8,959 bases of DNA from Spirochaetales bacterium (GTDB lineage: Bacteria > Spirochaetota > Spirochaetia > DSM-16054 > Sediminispirochaetaceae), in assembly GCA_021767325.1 (NCBI GenBank), contig JAASTM010000057.1, positions 1-8,959 on the forward strand. Direction: 5' to 3'. Position numbers and translations under genes: made by a program. Below are positions 1 through 5,610 of the stretch, one piece after another (positions within the stretch are counted from its first letter, which is position 1; each line of letters begins with the position of its first letter). A model generated the notes under the pieces. That model was not told where the DNA came from. It searched no databases and saw nothing but the letters and a program-made list of their open reading frames with translations.

Positions 1-3
1 AAA

Positions 4-42
4 TTACTCAATCGTTGAGTAATAATACTCAGTCATTGAGTA
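4..42. promoter_or_regulatory. Twin palindromic operator candidates upstream of the DUF4143 ATPase
   Basis: Two copies of ACTCA-N5-TGAGT lie at 6-20 and 27-41, exactly 21 bp apart, so they face the same side of the helix. The first extends to perfect 8-bp arms (TTACTCAA at 4-11, TTGAGTAA at 15-22); the second has 6-bp arms (26-31 and 37-42). They end 3 nt before the -35 box at 46. Seen directly; a role as a dimer-binding operator is inferred. More copies may lie left of the window edge. Confidence 0.6.
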
Positions 43-45
43 AAG

Positions 46-80
46 TTTACTTTTTCAGATTATTGCACTATACTATTCGT
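46..80 (+). promoter_or_regulatory. Leaderless promoter of the DUF4143 ATPase
   Basis: TTTACT (46-51), 17-nt spacer, TATACT (69-74), then only 6 nt to the ATG at 81. Transcription would begin at or next to the ATG. No Shine-Dalgarno sequence is present. This promoter argues for the ATG at 81 over the in-frame TTG at 15, which lies upstream of the promoter and inside the first palindrome. Confidence 0.6.
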
Positions 81-1268
81 ATGCGTAAGGCCGAATATGA
101 GCTGTACATAGTACAGGATGTGCTCAACTCTCTGCAGATGGAGAAGAACCTCATCCAGATTATTACCGGGCCGCGGCAGGTGGGAAAGTCGACCGCCGCC
201 GTTCAGATAGGTGAAAAATGGACGGGCACAGTTCGTTATGCATCTGCCGATACCGCGGTTCCTCCGGGGCCGGACTGGATCCGCCATCAATGGCAGTTGG
301 CACGTCATGTCGCCGATGAGAACCCGCTGCTGGTCATCGACGAAGTTCAGAAGGCTGCCGGTTGGAGCGAAGAGGTCAAGTCTCTCTGGGATGAGGACAG
401 GCGGACTGGGAAAACCATCCGCGTGCTTCTGCTCGGTTCATCAGCGCTGCTTATGCAGAAGGGGCTCTCCGAATCACTGAGCGGAAGATTTTTCCTGCAT
501 CGGCTCGGACACTGGCAGTTTCCGCAGATGTCGCAGGCTTTTGGGGTGAGTCTGCAAGAGTGGATATACTTTGGAGGCTATCCCGGTACGGTTCCTTTTT
601 TCGAGCAGGAGCAGCAGTGGAAGGCGTATGTGCGCGATTCGCTGATCGAGACAGTGCTGTCAAGAGATGTGCTGCAGATGCAGAGCATTGCCAAACCGGC
701 GCTTCTTCGCCACCTGTTCATGCTGGCTACCGCCTATCCAGCGCAGATCCTCTCCTACAATAAGATGCTCGGGCAGTTGACCGACGCCGGCAACACCACC
801 ACCTTGGCCCACTATGTACGCTTATTGCACACGGCATTTCTGCTTTCAGGACTTGAGCTGTTCAAAATTGGCCAGAGGCCTAAACGCGGAAGTAGTCCTA
901 AACTGGTCCTGTGGAACAATGCATTGGCAAACGCCGTGTCGGGGAAGGGGTTTGAAACCGCGAGAAGCGATTCCGAAGAGTGGGGCCGCTTAGTCGACAA
1001 TGCGGTCGGCTCCACCCTGCTAAATCAACTGCAGGGCGCCCCGTACGAGCTCTACTATTGGCGCCGGAAGGGGGGAGAAGTCGACTACGTCTTACACAGC
1101 CCCTCCGCAACCTGGGCCATAGAGGTGAAATCTTCGCGGATGAAGAACCCGCACGGTATGCGCCGTTTTCTCGAGCTCTATCCGGATGCCAAGCCGTTTA
1201 TCATCGGGGGGAGCGGCATGCCCCTCGAAGAGTTCTTTCGTACTCCACTGGGCGAAATATTCGGCTGA
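81..1268 (+). CDS. AAA+ ATPase with DUF4143 C-terminal domain (ATP-binding protein)
   Basis: A 395-residue single-gene ATPase of the AAA/DUF4143 family. The Walker A motif GPRQVGKST is at residues 30-38, and the Walker B motif LLVIDEVQ has its acidic pair at D87-E88. The stretch GSSALLMQKG followed by SLSGRF is typical of the family. A winged-helix-like middle follows. The C-terminus carries a PD-(D/E)XK-like signature: D335 in GGEVDY, then E348-V-K350 in AIEVKSS. Length matches the family. The cellular role of these ATPases is poorly known; a nuclease-linked or mobile/defence role is inference. The ATG at 81 is chosen because a -10 box ends 6 nt before it and the family start (short helix, then Walker A near residue 30) fits; an in-frame TTG at 15 would add 22 residues. 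It stands alone, with fitAB remnants on the other strand downstream. Confidence 0.88.
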   Translation: MRKAEYELYIVQDVLNSLQMEKNLIQIITGPRQVGKSTAAVQIGEKWTGTVRYASADTAVPPGPDWIRHQWQLARHVADENPLLVIDEVQKAAGWSEEVKSLWDEDRRTGKTIRVLLLGSSALLMQKGLSESLSGRFFLHRLGHWQFPQMSQAFGVSLQEWIYFGGYPGTVPFFEQEQQWKAYVRDSLIETVLSRDVLQMQSIAKPALLRHLFMLATAYPAQILSYNKMLGQLTDAGNTTTLAHYVRLLHTAFLLSGLELFKIGQRPKRGSSPKLVLWNNALANAVSGKGFETARSDSEEWGRLVDNAVGSTLLNQLQGAPYELYYWRRKGGEVDYVLHSPSATWAIEVKSSRMKNPHGMRRFLELYPDAKPFIIGGSGMPLEEFFRTPLGEIFG

Positions 1269-1298
1269 TACACACGCGAGGCCTAATGGCATGTGCTT

Positions 1299-1436
1299 CT
1301 ACAGCTCAAATGGATTGACGAGTTCTATGTCGGCAGCTTCGAAATCTTTTGTGTTTCGGGTTGCCAGCTTACAATTCTCGGAGCGGCAAATTGCGGCGAT
1401 TTGCGCATCCGGCATCGAAATCGGCCGCCGGCCTCT
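1299..1436 (-). pseudogene. fitB-like PIN-domain toxin, C-terminal remnant
   Basis: Reading the minus strand from about 1436 down to the TAG at 1301-1299 gives the C-terminal third of a FitB/VapC-type PIN ribonuclease: RPISMPDAQIAAIC, then LATRNTKDFE, then ELVNPFEL before the stop. These match the conserved end of FitB (the ISxxDAQIAAIA helix, the TRNxxDF strand with its catalytic aspartate, the terminal VNPW/F). About 80-90 N-terminal residues, including the first catalytic aspartate, are missing. The remnant lies in a different frame from the fitA-like ORF that runs into it, so it cannot be translated from that start. It is a broken toxin gene. Confidence 0.8.
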
Positions 1437-1609
1437 TTGAACCGCCTGTGTATGCGGCTCCCGATTTTGTTGCCTGAGGCGATTTTCCGAACAGCGTTCT
1501 GAAGGATAAGCCGTACCTCTTCCTTCATCGAACGGTTGTGAGAGGCCGCTTGGATTCGCAGGCGCTGTTTCACCGAGTCATCGAGGTTGCGTATGGTTAT
1601 GGTTGCCAT
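1325..1609 (-). CDS. FitA-like ribbon-helix-helix antitoxin with a replaced C-terminus
   Basis: A 94-residue ORF. Residues 1-61 are a FitA-type antitoxin: an N-terminal RHH DNA-binding fold (MATITIRNLD strand, two helices to about residue 42), then the linker typical of the family (IGSRIHRRFKEAGG, 49-62). From about residue 62 on, the sequence is not FitA-like; it is fitB DNA read out of frame, ending ISKLPT. The normal FitA tail that plugs the PIN toxin active site is therefore lost, although DNA binding could persist. The ATG at 1609 has a good Shine-Dalgarno (AGGAG, 6-nt spacing). The likely cause is a deletion between GC-rich similar stretches near 1430, where the FitA KEAGG codons and the FitB RGRRP codons use the same bases. 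An intact TA would encode two full proteins; this one does not. Confidence 0.75.
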   Translation of the reverse strand: MATITIRNLDDSVKQRLRIQAASHNRSMKEEVRLILQNAVRKIASGNKIGSRIHRRFKEAGGRFRCRMRKSPQFAAPRIVSWQPETQKISKLPT

Positions 1610-1640
1610 GATACACTCCTTATGAGTGCAGTGCAGTCAT

Positions 1641-1676
1641 TGATTACCTTTTATGAGGTATCATTTATATTGTCAA
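1641..1676 (-). promoter_or_regulatory. fitA promoter with overlapping inverted repeat
   Basis: On the minus strand TTGACA (1676-1671), 17-nt spacer, then TAAAAG (1653-1648) as a weak -10; the start point would be near 1641, leaving a leader of about 31 nt with AGGAG. An imperfect palindrome overlaps the -10: TGA and TACCT (1641-1649) against AGGTA and TCA (1656-1663). RHH antitoxins normally repress their own promoter at such sites, so this is the expected operator; binding is inferred. Confidence 0.45.
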
Positions 1677-1683
1677 GGTAACA

Positions 1684-1698
1684 TGCTATAATAAATAT
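1684..1698 (+). promoter_or_regulatory. Extended -10 promoter, leaderless, of the RHH gene
   Basis: TGCTATAAT at 1684-1692 is a perfect extended -10 element (TGnTATAAT). It ends 6 nt before the ATG at 1699. The best -35 at 17-nt spacing is the poor TTTATA (1664-1669), usual for extended -10 promoters. No Shine-Dalgarno lies before the ATG. The promoter faces away from the fitA promoter in the same 90-bp gap. Confidence 0.55.
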
Positions 1699-1959
1699 AT
1701 GGCAGCTCTCACAAAAAGAACCACCTTTGCATTAGACCCTAAAACGATAGAGCGAATCAAACACCTTGCAGCGCACTGGAAGGTCTCCCAATCTGAAGCA
1801 GTGCGACGGGCCGTCGAGCTTACTGAACAAAACATATTGCACAAGAGAGAGCACTTCCTTCTACGCCTCAAGGATTACCATCGCGAAGGTGGAATTGCCC
1901 GGGAGAAAGCGGAGGATTATCTTGACGAAGTATACAAAGCCCGGGATAACTGGGCCTGA
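1699..1959 (+). CDS. Ribbon-helix-helix (CopG/VapB-like) protein, probable orphan antitoxin
   Basis: An 86-residue protein. The N-terminus RTTFALDPKTIERIKHLA (7-24) forms the RHH beta strand and first helix, and WKVSQSEAVRRAVELTE (27-43) the second helix. A charged C-terminal tail (REGGIAREKAEDYLDEVY) resembles the toxin-binding tails of antitoxins that pair with PIN-domain toxins. No toxin gene follows: the next gene begins 39 bp downstream on the opposite strand and is a nucleotidyltransferase. It may be an orphan antitoxin, a lone transcription factor, or what remains after toxin loss. The ATG is supported by the strong extended -10 just upstream and the clean start of the RHH fold. Confidence 0.7.
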   Translation: MAALTKRTTFALDPKTIERIKHLAAHWKVSQSEAVRRAVELTEQNILHKREHFLLRLKDYHREGGIAREKAEDYLDEVYKARDNWA

Positions 1960-1970
1960 CGCTGGTGTAA

Positions 1971-1988
1971 GGCCGATGGCCGGCTTTG
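1971..1988. terminator. Weak hairpin between convergent genes
   Basis: AAGGCCG and CGGCTT flank ATGGC, giving a short GC-rich stem with a bulged G between the convergent RHH and nucleotidyltransferase genes. The plus side is followed by TTTGC, not a real U-tract. It could slow transcription from either side; an efficient intrinsic terminator is not clearly shown. Confidence 0.25.
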
Positions 1989-1998
1989 CTGTCAGGGG

Positions 1999-2532
1999 CT
2001 ATGTGTCTTTCAAGCTCTTGAGATAGCGGATGTCCTGCTCATCGGTCCAGCTTTTGTCCGAACGCTGTTCTTTGAGCTTGATCAGGTCGTCGATTGCCGC
2101 GACCCGGAAAGAAATATCCTGCAGTTGTATGAGCCGGGCATTTTCTTTCAGACGCATAATGGGGATGCCGAGTTCGAACAGGACATCCACCTGAGATGAG
2201 ATGTCTACCGTCTGCATGTGGACATCGGATTGCTGCGGTTCGGAGTGCAGAGCTACGAAGCTGAGTGAGCCCGATTTTGTTTGTTCGACCCACTTTCCGG
2301 CCTGGTCCGCAGTCAAAGCGATGGTGATGGTATCCGCTTTCACCCGTCTTATGAGGTAGTACGAATTTTCGTACATGAGCGCAATGATTTTATCCAAGTC
2401 GAGAGATTTAACGGCCAAGTCGATATCGTGGGTGACCCGCGGGCTGTTATAGAGGCGCAGTGCCACCCCGCCCACTACTACAAAATCAATATCGTGTTCA
2501 GCAAGTAATTTAAGAAGTTCTTTGTGGGTCAT
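1999..2532 (-). CDS. Nucleotidyltransferase-fold protein (MNT/AbiEii-like, DUF6036 type)
   Basis: A 177-residue protein of the minimal nucleotidyltransferase superfamily. The core motif is visible: GGVALRLYNS (21-30), then RVTHDIDLAV (32-41), i.e. the GG-x-A-x-x-LY helix followed by hDhDh with metal-binding aspartates D36 and D38. The C-terminal pattern AAIDDLIKLKEQR...DEQDIRYLKSL is typical of this family. Members are often antitoxin or toxin partners (AbiE, MNT-HEPN systems) or resistance-like nucleotidyltransferases; the substrate here is unknown. The gene starts inside the end of an upstream 64-residue ORF (23-nt overlap) and has no good Shine-Dalgarno, so translational coupling is likely. 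The two genes probably form one transcript from the promoter at 2739-2711. No HEPN-domain gene is present. Confidence 0.78.
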   Translation of the reverse strand: MTHKELLKLLAEHDIDFVVVGGVALRLYNSPRVTHDIDLAVKSLDLDKIIALMYENSYYLIRRVKADTITIALTADQAGKWVEQTKSGSLSFVALHSEPQQSDVHMQTVDISSQVDVLFELGIPIMRLKENARLIQLQDISFRVAAIDDLIKLKEQRSDKSWTDEQDIRYLKSLKDT

Positions 2533-2704
2533 GGCGGTGCTTTCTCTTATAGGAATTGAGGATATATTGACGACCGTATTCCGGATTCAGTTCGAGCATA
2601 TTTCGGGATTCTTTTTCGAGGGAGTCCAATTTTTGTTCCGGGTTCTGGTGTTTTAATATGCTCTGTTGTAGATCCCGGTCAAGGGAGTTTGTCCTTTTTC
2701 CCAT
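2510..2704 (-). CDS. Small conserved-looking protein coupled to the nucleotidyltransferase
   Basis: A 64-residue charged protein starting MGKRTNSLDRDLQQ and including EQKLDSLEKESRNMLELN; its rich K/E/R content and heptad-like LDSLEKESRNML suggest helices. I do not recognise a family. An in-frame TTG at 2770 would add 22 residues, but TTGACT-N17-TACAAT ends 6 nt before the ATG at 2704, so the shorter form is preferred. Its stop lies 23 nt inside the nucleotidyltransferase gene, the overlap usual for two-gene TA or coupled modules. It is the best candidate partner (inhibitor or target adaptor) of that enzyme; this is inferred from position only. Confidence 0.6.
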   Translation of the reverse strand: MGKRTNSLDRDLQQSILKHQNPEQKLDSLEKESRNMLELNPEYGRQYILNSYKRKHRHDPQRTS

Positions 2705-2739
2705 ACGCTTATTGTACGCCGCTTCTTGCCGTAAGTCAA
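2705..2739 (-). promoter_or_regulatory. Leaderless promoter of the small ORF/nucleotidyltransferase pair
   Basis: On the minus strand TTGACT (2739-2734), 17-nt spacer, TACAAT (2716-2711), then 6 nt to the ATG at 2704. Both boxes match consensus at five of six bases. No Shine-Dalgarno precedes the ATG. Confidence 0.65.
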
Positions 2740-2760
2740 AGTGTGGGTTGTAGAGAGGAA

Positions 2761-2803
2761 TTGAAAACAATCGTATCGAGGAGTATATTAATAAGAGGAG
2801 GAA
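2761..2803 (+). promoter_or_regulatory. Promoter and Shine-Dalgarno of the Rpn-tail gene
   Basis: TTGAAA (2761-2766), 17-nt spacer, TATATT (2784-2789), followed by a strong Shine-Dalgarno (GAGGAGG, ending about 2801) before the ATG at 2808. Unlike the leaderless genes nearby, this transcript has a conventional short leader. It diverges from the promoter at 2739-2711. Confidence 0.6.
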
Positions 2804-2807
2804 GCCT

Positions 2808-3044
2808 ATGCTGGCTCAGAGATTAGATGCCTTGCGCGAGGAAGGGCGCCGAGAAGGGTATGTCCAAGGAACTTTGAAGGAGAAGCAATCGGTGCTGATG
2901 CGCTTGTTTGAAAAGAAATTCTCTTTGGAAGCTGAGGATGAGGCGGTTATTAATAACTGCACAAATCTTGAGAAACTGGATGAAGCCTTGGAGGTTATCT
3001 TATTCGCAGAAAAGAAAGTGGATGTGTTAGAAAAGTTAAATTAA
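2808..3044 (+). CDS. Free-standing C-terminal tail of an Rpn/PD-(D/E)XK transposase-like nuclease (DUF4351-like)
   Basis: A 78-residue protein. It opens with an R/E/G-rich helix (LREEGRREGYVQGTLKEKQ, residues 9-27) and continues VLMRLFEKKFSLEAEDEAVI and LEKLDEALEVILFAEKKVDVL. This is the usual C-terminal portion of the Rpn recombination-promoting nuclease family, full members being about 250-330 residues with an N-terminal PD-(D/E)XK domain. No nuclease domain is encoded upstream; the preceding DNA belongs to divergent genes. The promoter and a strong Shine-Dalgarno are correctly spaced, so it looks expressed, not simply a truncated relic. In E. coli, Rpn genes are reported to make a short internal C-terminal product that inhibits the full-length toxin; a similar inhibitor role is a possible reading, not shown here. 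Confidence 0.62.
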   Translation: MLAQRLDALREEGRREGYVQGTLKEKQSVLMRLFEKKFSLEAEDEAVINNCTNLEKLDEALEVILFAEKKVDVLEKLN

Positions 3045-3173
3045 TGCGCCTATATTGTAAAAAGTATGAAGCAGAGCCGCCTTCCTGTCCTCCTTTATTA
3101 GACCGCTCGATATCACACCACCGGGTCGGGGAGTATATTCGGAATACGTAGGTTGATGCGGGACAGGAGTAGT

Positions 3174-3872
3174 ATGAATCAAACCAAAAGCAGACAGGCG
3201 GTACTGACTATCGATGACGGGCCGACGGAGATTACCACACAGATAGTCGATTTTCTGCGGTCGAAGGAGATACAGGCGGTACTGTTTTTTCCGGGCGATA
3301 AGATGGAGCTGCGGCCGGAGGTGGTAAAATATGCTATCCGGGCCGGCATGGATATTGGGAACCACAGTTATTCGCACCCTTATTTTTCCGAGATCAGCTT
3401 TGAGGAGTGTACGGAGCAGATCCTCAGAACCGAGGATATCCTGAACCGGATATACGCGTCCCTGGCATCCGAGGGCATAGAGCGGCGGCAGAAGCTGTTT
3501 CGCTTTCCCTACGGGGACAAGGGCGGGGAGCACAAAACCCGGCTGCAGGAGTTTTTAGAGAAAAACGGTTTCGAAAACCTGGCGCTGCATATCGACCATC
3601 CGTGGTATGCCGCGGAGGGGCTGGACCGCGACCGGGATATCTACTGGACCTTCGATTACAAGGATTATAAGATCTACAGCCCGGAGCATGAGTTCGAACT
3701 GGCCGATGTGTGGACGCGGATGGCGGAAGCCCTGCAGCCACAGACCAGCAACGAAATCCTCCTGTTTCATGACAATGTTGTGACCAAGGAGAAGTATCCC
3801 CGCTACTATGAACAGCTCATACACAGGACCGAGGCTATGGGAATTGTGTTTACACAAGCTTCCTACCAGTAG
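3174..3872 (+). CDS. Polysaccharide deacetylase family protein (NodB homology, CE4)
   Basis: A 232-residue metal-dependent deacetylase domain of carbohydrate esterase family 4. Motifs in order: TIDDGPT (12-18), with D14 as candidate catalytic base and D15 as metal ligand; GNHSYSHP (62-69), with metal-binding H64 and H68; RFPYGD (110-115); and LFHDN with H199. The family removes N- or O-acetyl groups from chitin-type sugars, peptidoglycan or related glycans. The domain begins almost at residue 8 and there is no signal peptide or membrane segment, so the protein appears cytoplasmic or exported in another way, unusual for wall-acting members. The start at 3174 is chosen for AGGAG just upstream (short 4-nt gap); in-frame TTG 3153 and ATG 3156 are alternatives. 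It lies 61 bp before the parB-like gene, which has its own promoter. Confidence 0.88.
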   Translation: MNQTKSRQAVLTIDDGPTEITTQIVDFLRSKEIQAVLFFPGDKMELRPEVVKYAIRAGMDIGNHSYSHPYFSEISFEECTEQILRTEDILNRIYASLASEGIERRQKLFRFPYGDKGGEHKTRLQEFLEKNGFENLALHIDHPWYAAEGLDRDRDIYWTFDYKDYKIYSPEHEFELADVWTRMAEALQPQTSNEILLFHDNVVTKEKYPRYYEQLIHRTEAMGIVFTQASYQ

Positions 3873-3896
3873 CCGTAACCGCCGGAATTATCTGTT

Positions 3897-3933
3897 TTTA
3901 CTTTTACAATGATCTGCGCTACAATTAGAAACC
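3897..3933 (+). promoter_or_regulatory. Near-leaderless promoter of the parB-like gene
   Basis: TTTACT (3897-3902), 17-nt spacer, TACAAT (3920-3925), then 8 nt to the ATG at 3934. The -35 hexamer is identical to that of the DUF4143 ATPase. The start point would be within 1-2 nt of the ATG, and no Shine-Dalgarno is seen. Confidence 0.55.
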
Positions 3934-4713
3934 ATGGAATATAAGAAAGTACGACTCGATAAACTCAACTTTACCAGTATGCCGGTGCGGCTGAACCGCA
4001 GCGATGAGTACATGCGTCAGCTCAAGTCTTCTCTGGATGCAACCGAGGGACCGATCGATCCGATTATCGTGCGTGACCTCGGTGGCGCCGAGTATGTGGT
4101 GGTGGCCGGCGAATCGCGGGTGCAGGCCCTGAGCGAACTGGGCTATCCGCCGGACTACCAGGTGCCCTGCCTGGTGGGTGATTTCGACGACAAAACGGCT
4201 ATGGAGTACGGGCTGATAGAGAACTACGTGCGCAACCCGCTGAGCCCTTATGAGGAGGCGCTGGTGATGCGCTCGCTGGTCAGCTATTACGGCCTGACCC
4301 AGCGGGAGATAGCCGCCAAGTTGGGGAAGAGCCCCCAGCATATCTCGCATGTACTGTCAGTTTTCGAATTGACCGACGAGGTGACCAGCGCACTGCACGA
4401 GGGACGCATTACCCTCGGGCATGCCCGTGAACTGTACAAGCTGCGGGATTCTAAGCCAAACCAGCGGCTGATTCTGAAGGAGATCCTGCGCTGGGGGCTG
4501 AGCGTAAAGGCGACCCGCACCCGTATACAGCAGCTGATCGGCGCGGGGAAAGACTGGATCATCGAGCCGGGGGAGGTGTGGCTGTCGAAAGAGGCCAAGG
4601 TGAATGTACATCCCGCCGGAGACAAGTACAAGGTTGACTTTACCTTCAGCAACGTGGAAGAGCTGGAACAGGTGGTGGAGTTTCTGCGCGGCCGGCTGAG
4701 AGATCAGCGATAG
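3934..4713 (+). CDS. ParB/Spo0J/Noc-like DNA-binding protein
   Basis: A 259-residue protein with the ParB N-terminal CTPase/nuclease-like fold and a central helix-turn-helix. The ParB boxes are AGESRVQAL (58-66; GESR in place of the usual GERR) and ENYVRNPLSPYEEAL (96-110; cf. ENIQRxxLNPxEEA). The helix-turn-helix LTQREIAAKLGKSPQHISHVL spans 121-141. A C-terminal part with a short alpha/beta segment (about 208-259) may be the dimerisation domain. Classical ParB binds parS, uses CTP to slide as a clamp and works with ParA. No parA and no parS-like palindrome (TGTTTCACGTGAAACA type) is seen here, so it may be a paralogue, a Noc-like protein or a regulator. The direct repeat R1 begins at the base after its stop codon. 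Confidence 0.85.
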   Translation: MEYKKVRLDKLNFTSMPVRLNRSDEYMRQLKSSLDATEGPIDPIIVRDLGGAEYVVVAGESRVQALSELGYPPDYQVPCLVGDFDDKTAMEYGLIENYVRNPLSPYEEALVMRSLVSYYGLTQREIAAKLGKSPQHISHVLSVFELTDEVTSALHEGRITLGHARELYKLRDSKPNQRLILKEILRWGLSVKATRTRIQQLIGAGKDWIIEPGEVWLSKEAKVNVHPAGDKYKVDFTFSNVEELEQVVEFLRGRLRDQR

Positions 4714-4753
4714 AAAAGTTGGCACGACGCAACTTAGGAAAAACGCTATATAG
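4714..4753 (+). repeat. Direct repeat R1 (40 bp, complete)
   Basis: First full copy of the dispersed repeat: AAAAGTTGG at its left end, an inverted repeat AAGTTG...CAACTT (8-nt loop GCACGACG), then AGGAAAAACGCTATATAG. It begins immediately after the parB-like stop codon. The next 40 bp differ from those of copies R3 and R4. Confidence 0.9.
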
Positions 4754-4972
4754 GGATCATTCTAATACGTAAAGGGATTGAGAATGTTGAAGTTGATCCC
4801 ACCAAAGCCTTTGCCTGGAGGCTCGATAAATCAAAAAAAGTAATTATAGTTTTTCCAAATTTCTCGCTGCGCTCGGCGGTCCGCAGCACAGAACATGACC
4901 GTACGTAACCGGATGAATACAGTGCTGAGAGAAAATATTGAAAAGGCGGAATCCATCGAACAGAGTCAGTAG
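4738..4972 (+). other. Region between R1 and the brnTA-like pair; possible gene scraps
   Basis: No gene is recognised in 4754-5018. An open frame without a start, 4738-4908, reads ENVEVDPTKAFAWRLD and KSKKVIIVFPNF, which looks protein-like. A second short frame (4895-4972) ends NTVLRENIEKAESIEQSQ. Either could be the debris of a gene lost next to R1, but I cannot name a family. A 66-codon minus-strand frame (5044-4844) has no recognisable domain either. Confidence 0.2.
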
Positions 4973-5018
4973 ATGATAAGTCTGTAGAGATTCACCGCCG
5001 GTCATCTCCAAGTGGTTG

Positions 5019-5321
5019 TTATCCAGCAATTTTATCTTTATCAACCAATTGCCCCGTTATATACTTATGAACAACACTTTTTATAAATGTTTGATACTTT
5101 AATCCCTCTTTTGAAGCATATTCTTTTATCTTTTCAAGTTCAAAGGGATCAATTCTAATATTCATTTTCTTTTCATTTTTCACAAAATCCCTTGCAGCTT
5201 CTTGGATTTTGTTCTGTTCTTTCACTTCTGGTTCTGACAGAGCTTCATAATCCAGCCCATCAATAGATTCTATTAGCTCTTTTTCTTCTTCATCTAAAAA
5301 TTCGGTATCATACTTATTCAT
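5019..5321 (-). CDS. BrnA/CopG-type antitoxin
   Basis: A 100-residue acidic protein. The N-terminal half is charged (LDEEEKELIESIDGLDYE), as in BrnA-like antitoxins, and the C-terminal half holds the RHH DNA-binding unit: KKMNIRIDPFELEKIKEYA, then LKYQTFIKSVVHKYITGQL. The start overlaps the toxin stop (ATG at 5321 inside TATGAATAA) and has a strong Shine-Dalgarno, GAGGAGG, within the toxin gene. The order toxin then antitoxin is the brnT-brnA order. It should neutralise the toxin and repress the shared promoter; the palindrome at 5610-5621 is a candidate site. Both genes are AT-rich compared with the flanking parB-like and ATPase genes, a sign of separate origin. Confidence 0.8.
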   Translation of the reverse strand: MNKYDTEFLDEEEKELIESIDGLDYEALSEPEVKEQNKIQEAARDFVKNEKKMNIRIDPFELEKIKEYASKEGLKYQTFIKSVVHKYITGQLVDKDKIAG

Positions 5322-5610
5322 AAGTATCCTCCTCTATAAGGTACTTAAATTTTCTGTTTGGATAAATAGTCTTTAAAAACCATGTATCTCCTTCTACAAC
5401 ATAGGGAACACAGTAAGCATAACCATCTATTTCAACAACCAGTACTTTTTGATTTGGATATTTCTCTCTGTTTGGATTATCAAAATTGAGCAGTACACCC
5501 TTTTCAGCAATTGCTTCAATGACGTTATAGAAAGTAACACCTCTTTTTTCAAACAAAAGCAGGTTCTTTTTGTAGCTAAAATCAAACCTCACAGTACAAA
5601 TGTAATACAT
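5314..5610 (-). CDS. BrnT-like toxin
   Basis: A 98-residue protein from the ATG at 5610 (an in-frame GTG at 5628 would add six residues). Family features seen: FDFSYKKNLLLFEKRGVTF near the start (cf. FEWDxxKxxxNxxKHGVSF of BrnT), the centre with YPNQKVLVVEIDGYAY, and the end FLKTIYPNRKFKYLIEE. BrnT proteins are small RelE/BrnT-fold ribonucleases; the antitoxin gene overlaps by 8 nt. This is a divergent branch, so 'BrnT-like' is the safer name. TATAGT (5634-5629) could be the -10, giving a short leader without a clear Shine-Dalgarno; no good -35 is seen. Confidence 0.72.
   Translation of the reverse strand: MYYICTVRFDFSYKKNLLLFEKRGVTFYNVIEAIAEKGVLLNFDNPNREKYPNQKVLVVEIDGYAYCVPYVVEGDTWFLKTIYPNRKFKYLIEEDTYE

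Noticed and set aside
15..80. TTG at 15 as the start of the DUF4143 ATPase
   Set aside because: It lies upstream of the promoter boxes and inside a palindrome, and the extra residues match no family N-terminus.
1670..1692. TTGTCA at 1670-1675 as the -35 box of the RHH gene
   Set aside because: The spacing to TATAAT (1687) is only 11 nt. On the other strand the overlapping TTGACA (1676-1671) fits fitA with 17-nt spacing.
3036..3533. 165-codon minus-strand frame opposite the deacetylase
   Set aside because: It mirrors a gene with all catalytic motifs and shows no domain of its own.
3925..4725. Three long minus-strand frames (105-141 codons) opposite the parB-like gene
   Set aside because: They are overlaps of a well-supported gene, and their composition (H/R/Q-rich) is that of antisense shadow frames.
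4844..5044. 66-codon minus-strand frame after the BrnA-like antitoxin
   Set aside because: No recognisable domain, no Shine-Dalgarno, it overlaps the antitoxin end, and its last codons are a GC-rich stretch common in intergenic DNA.
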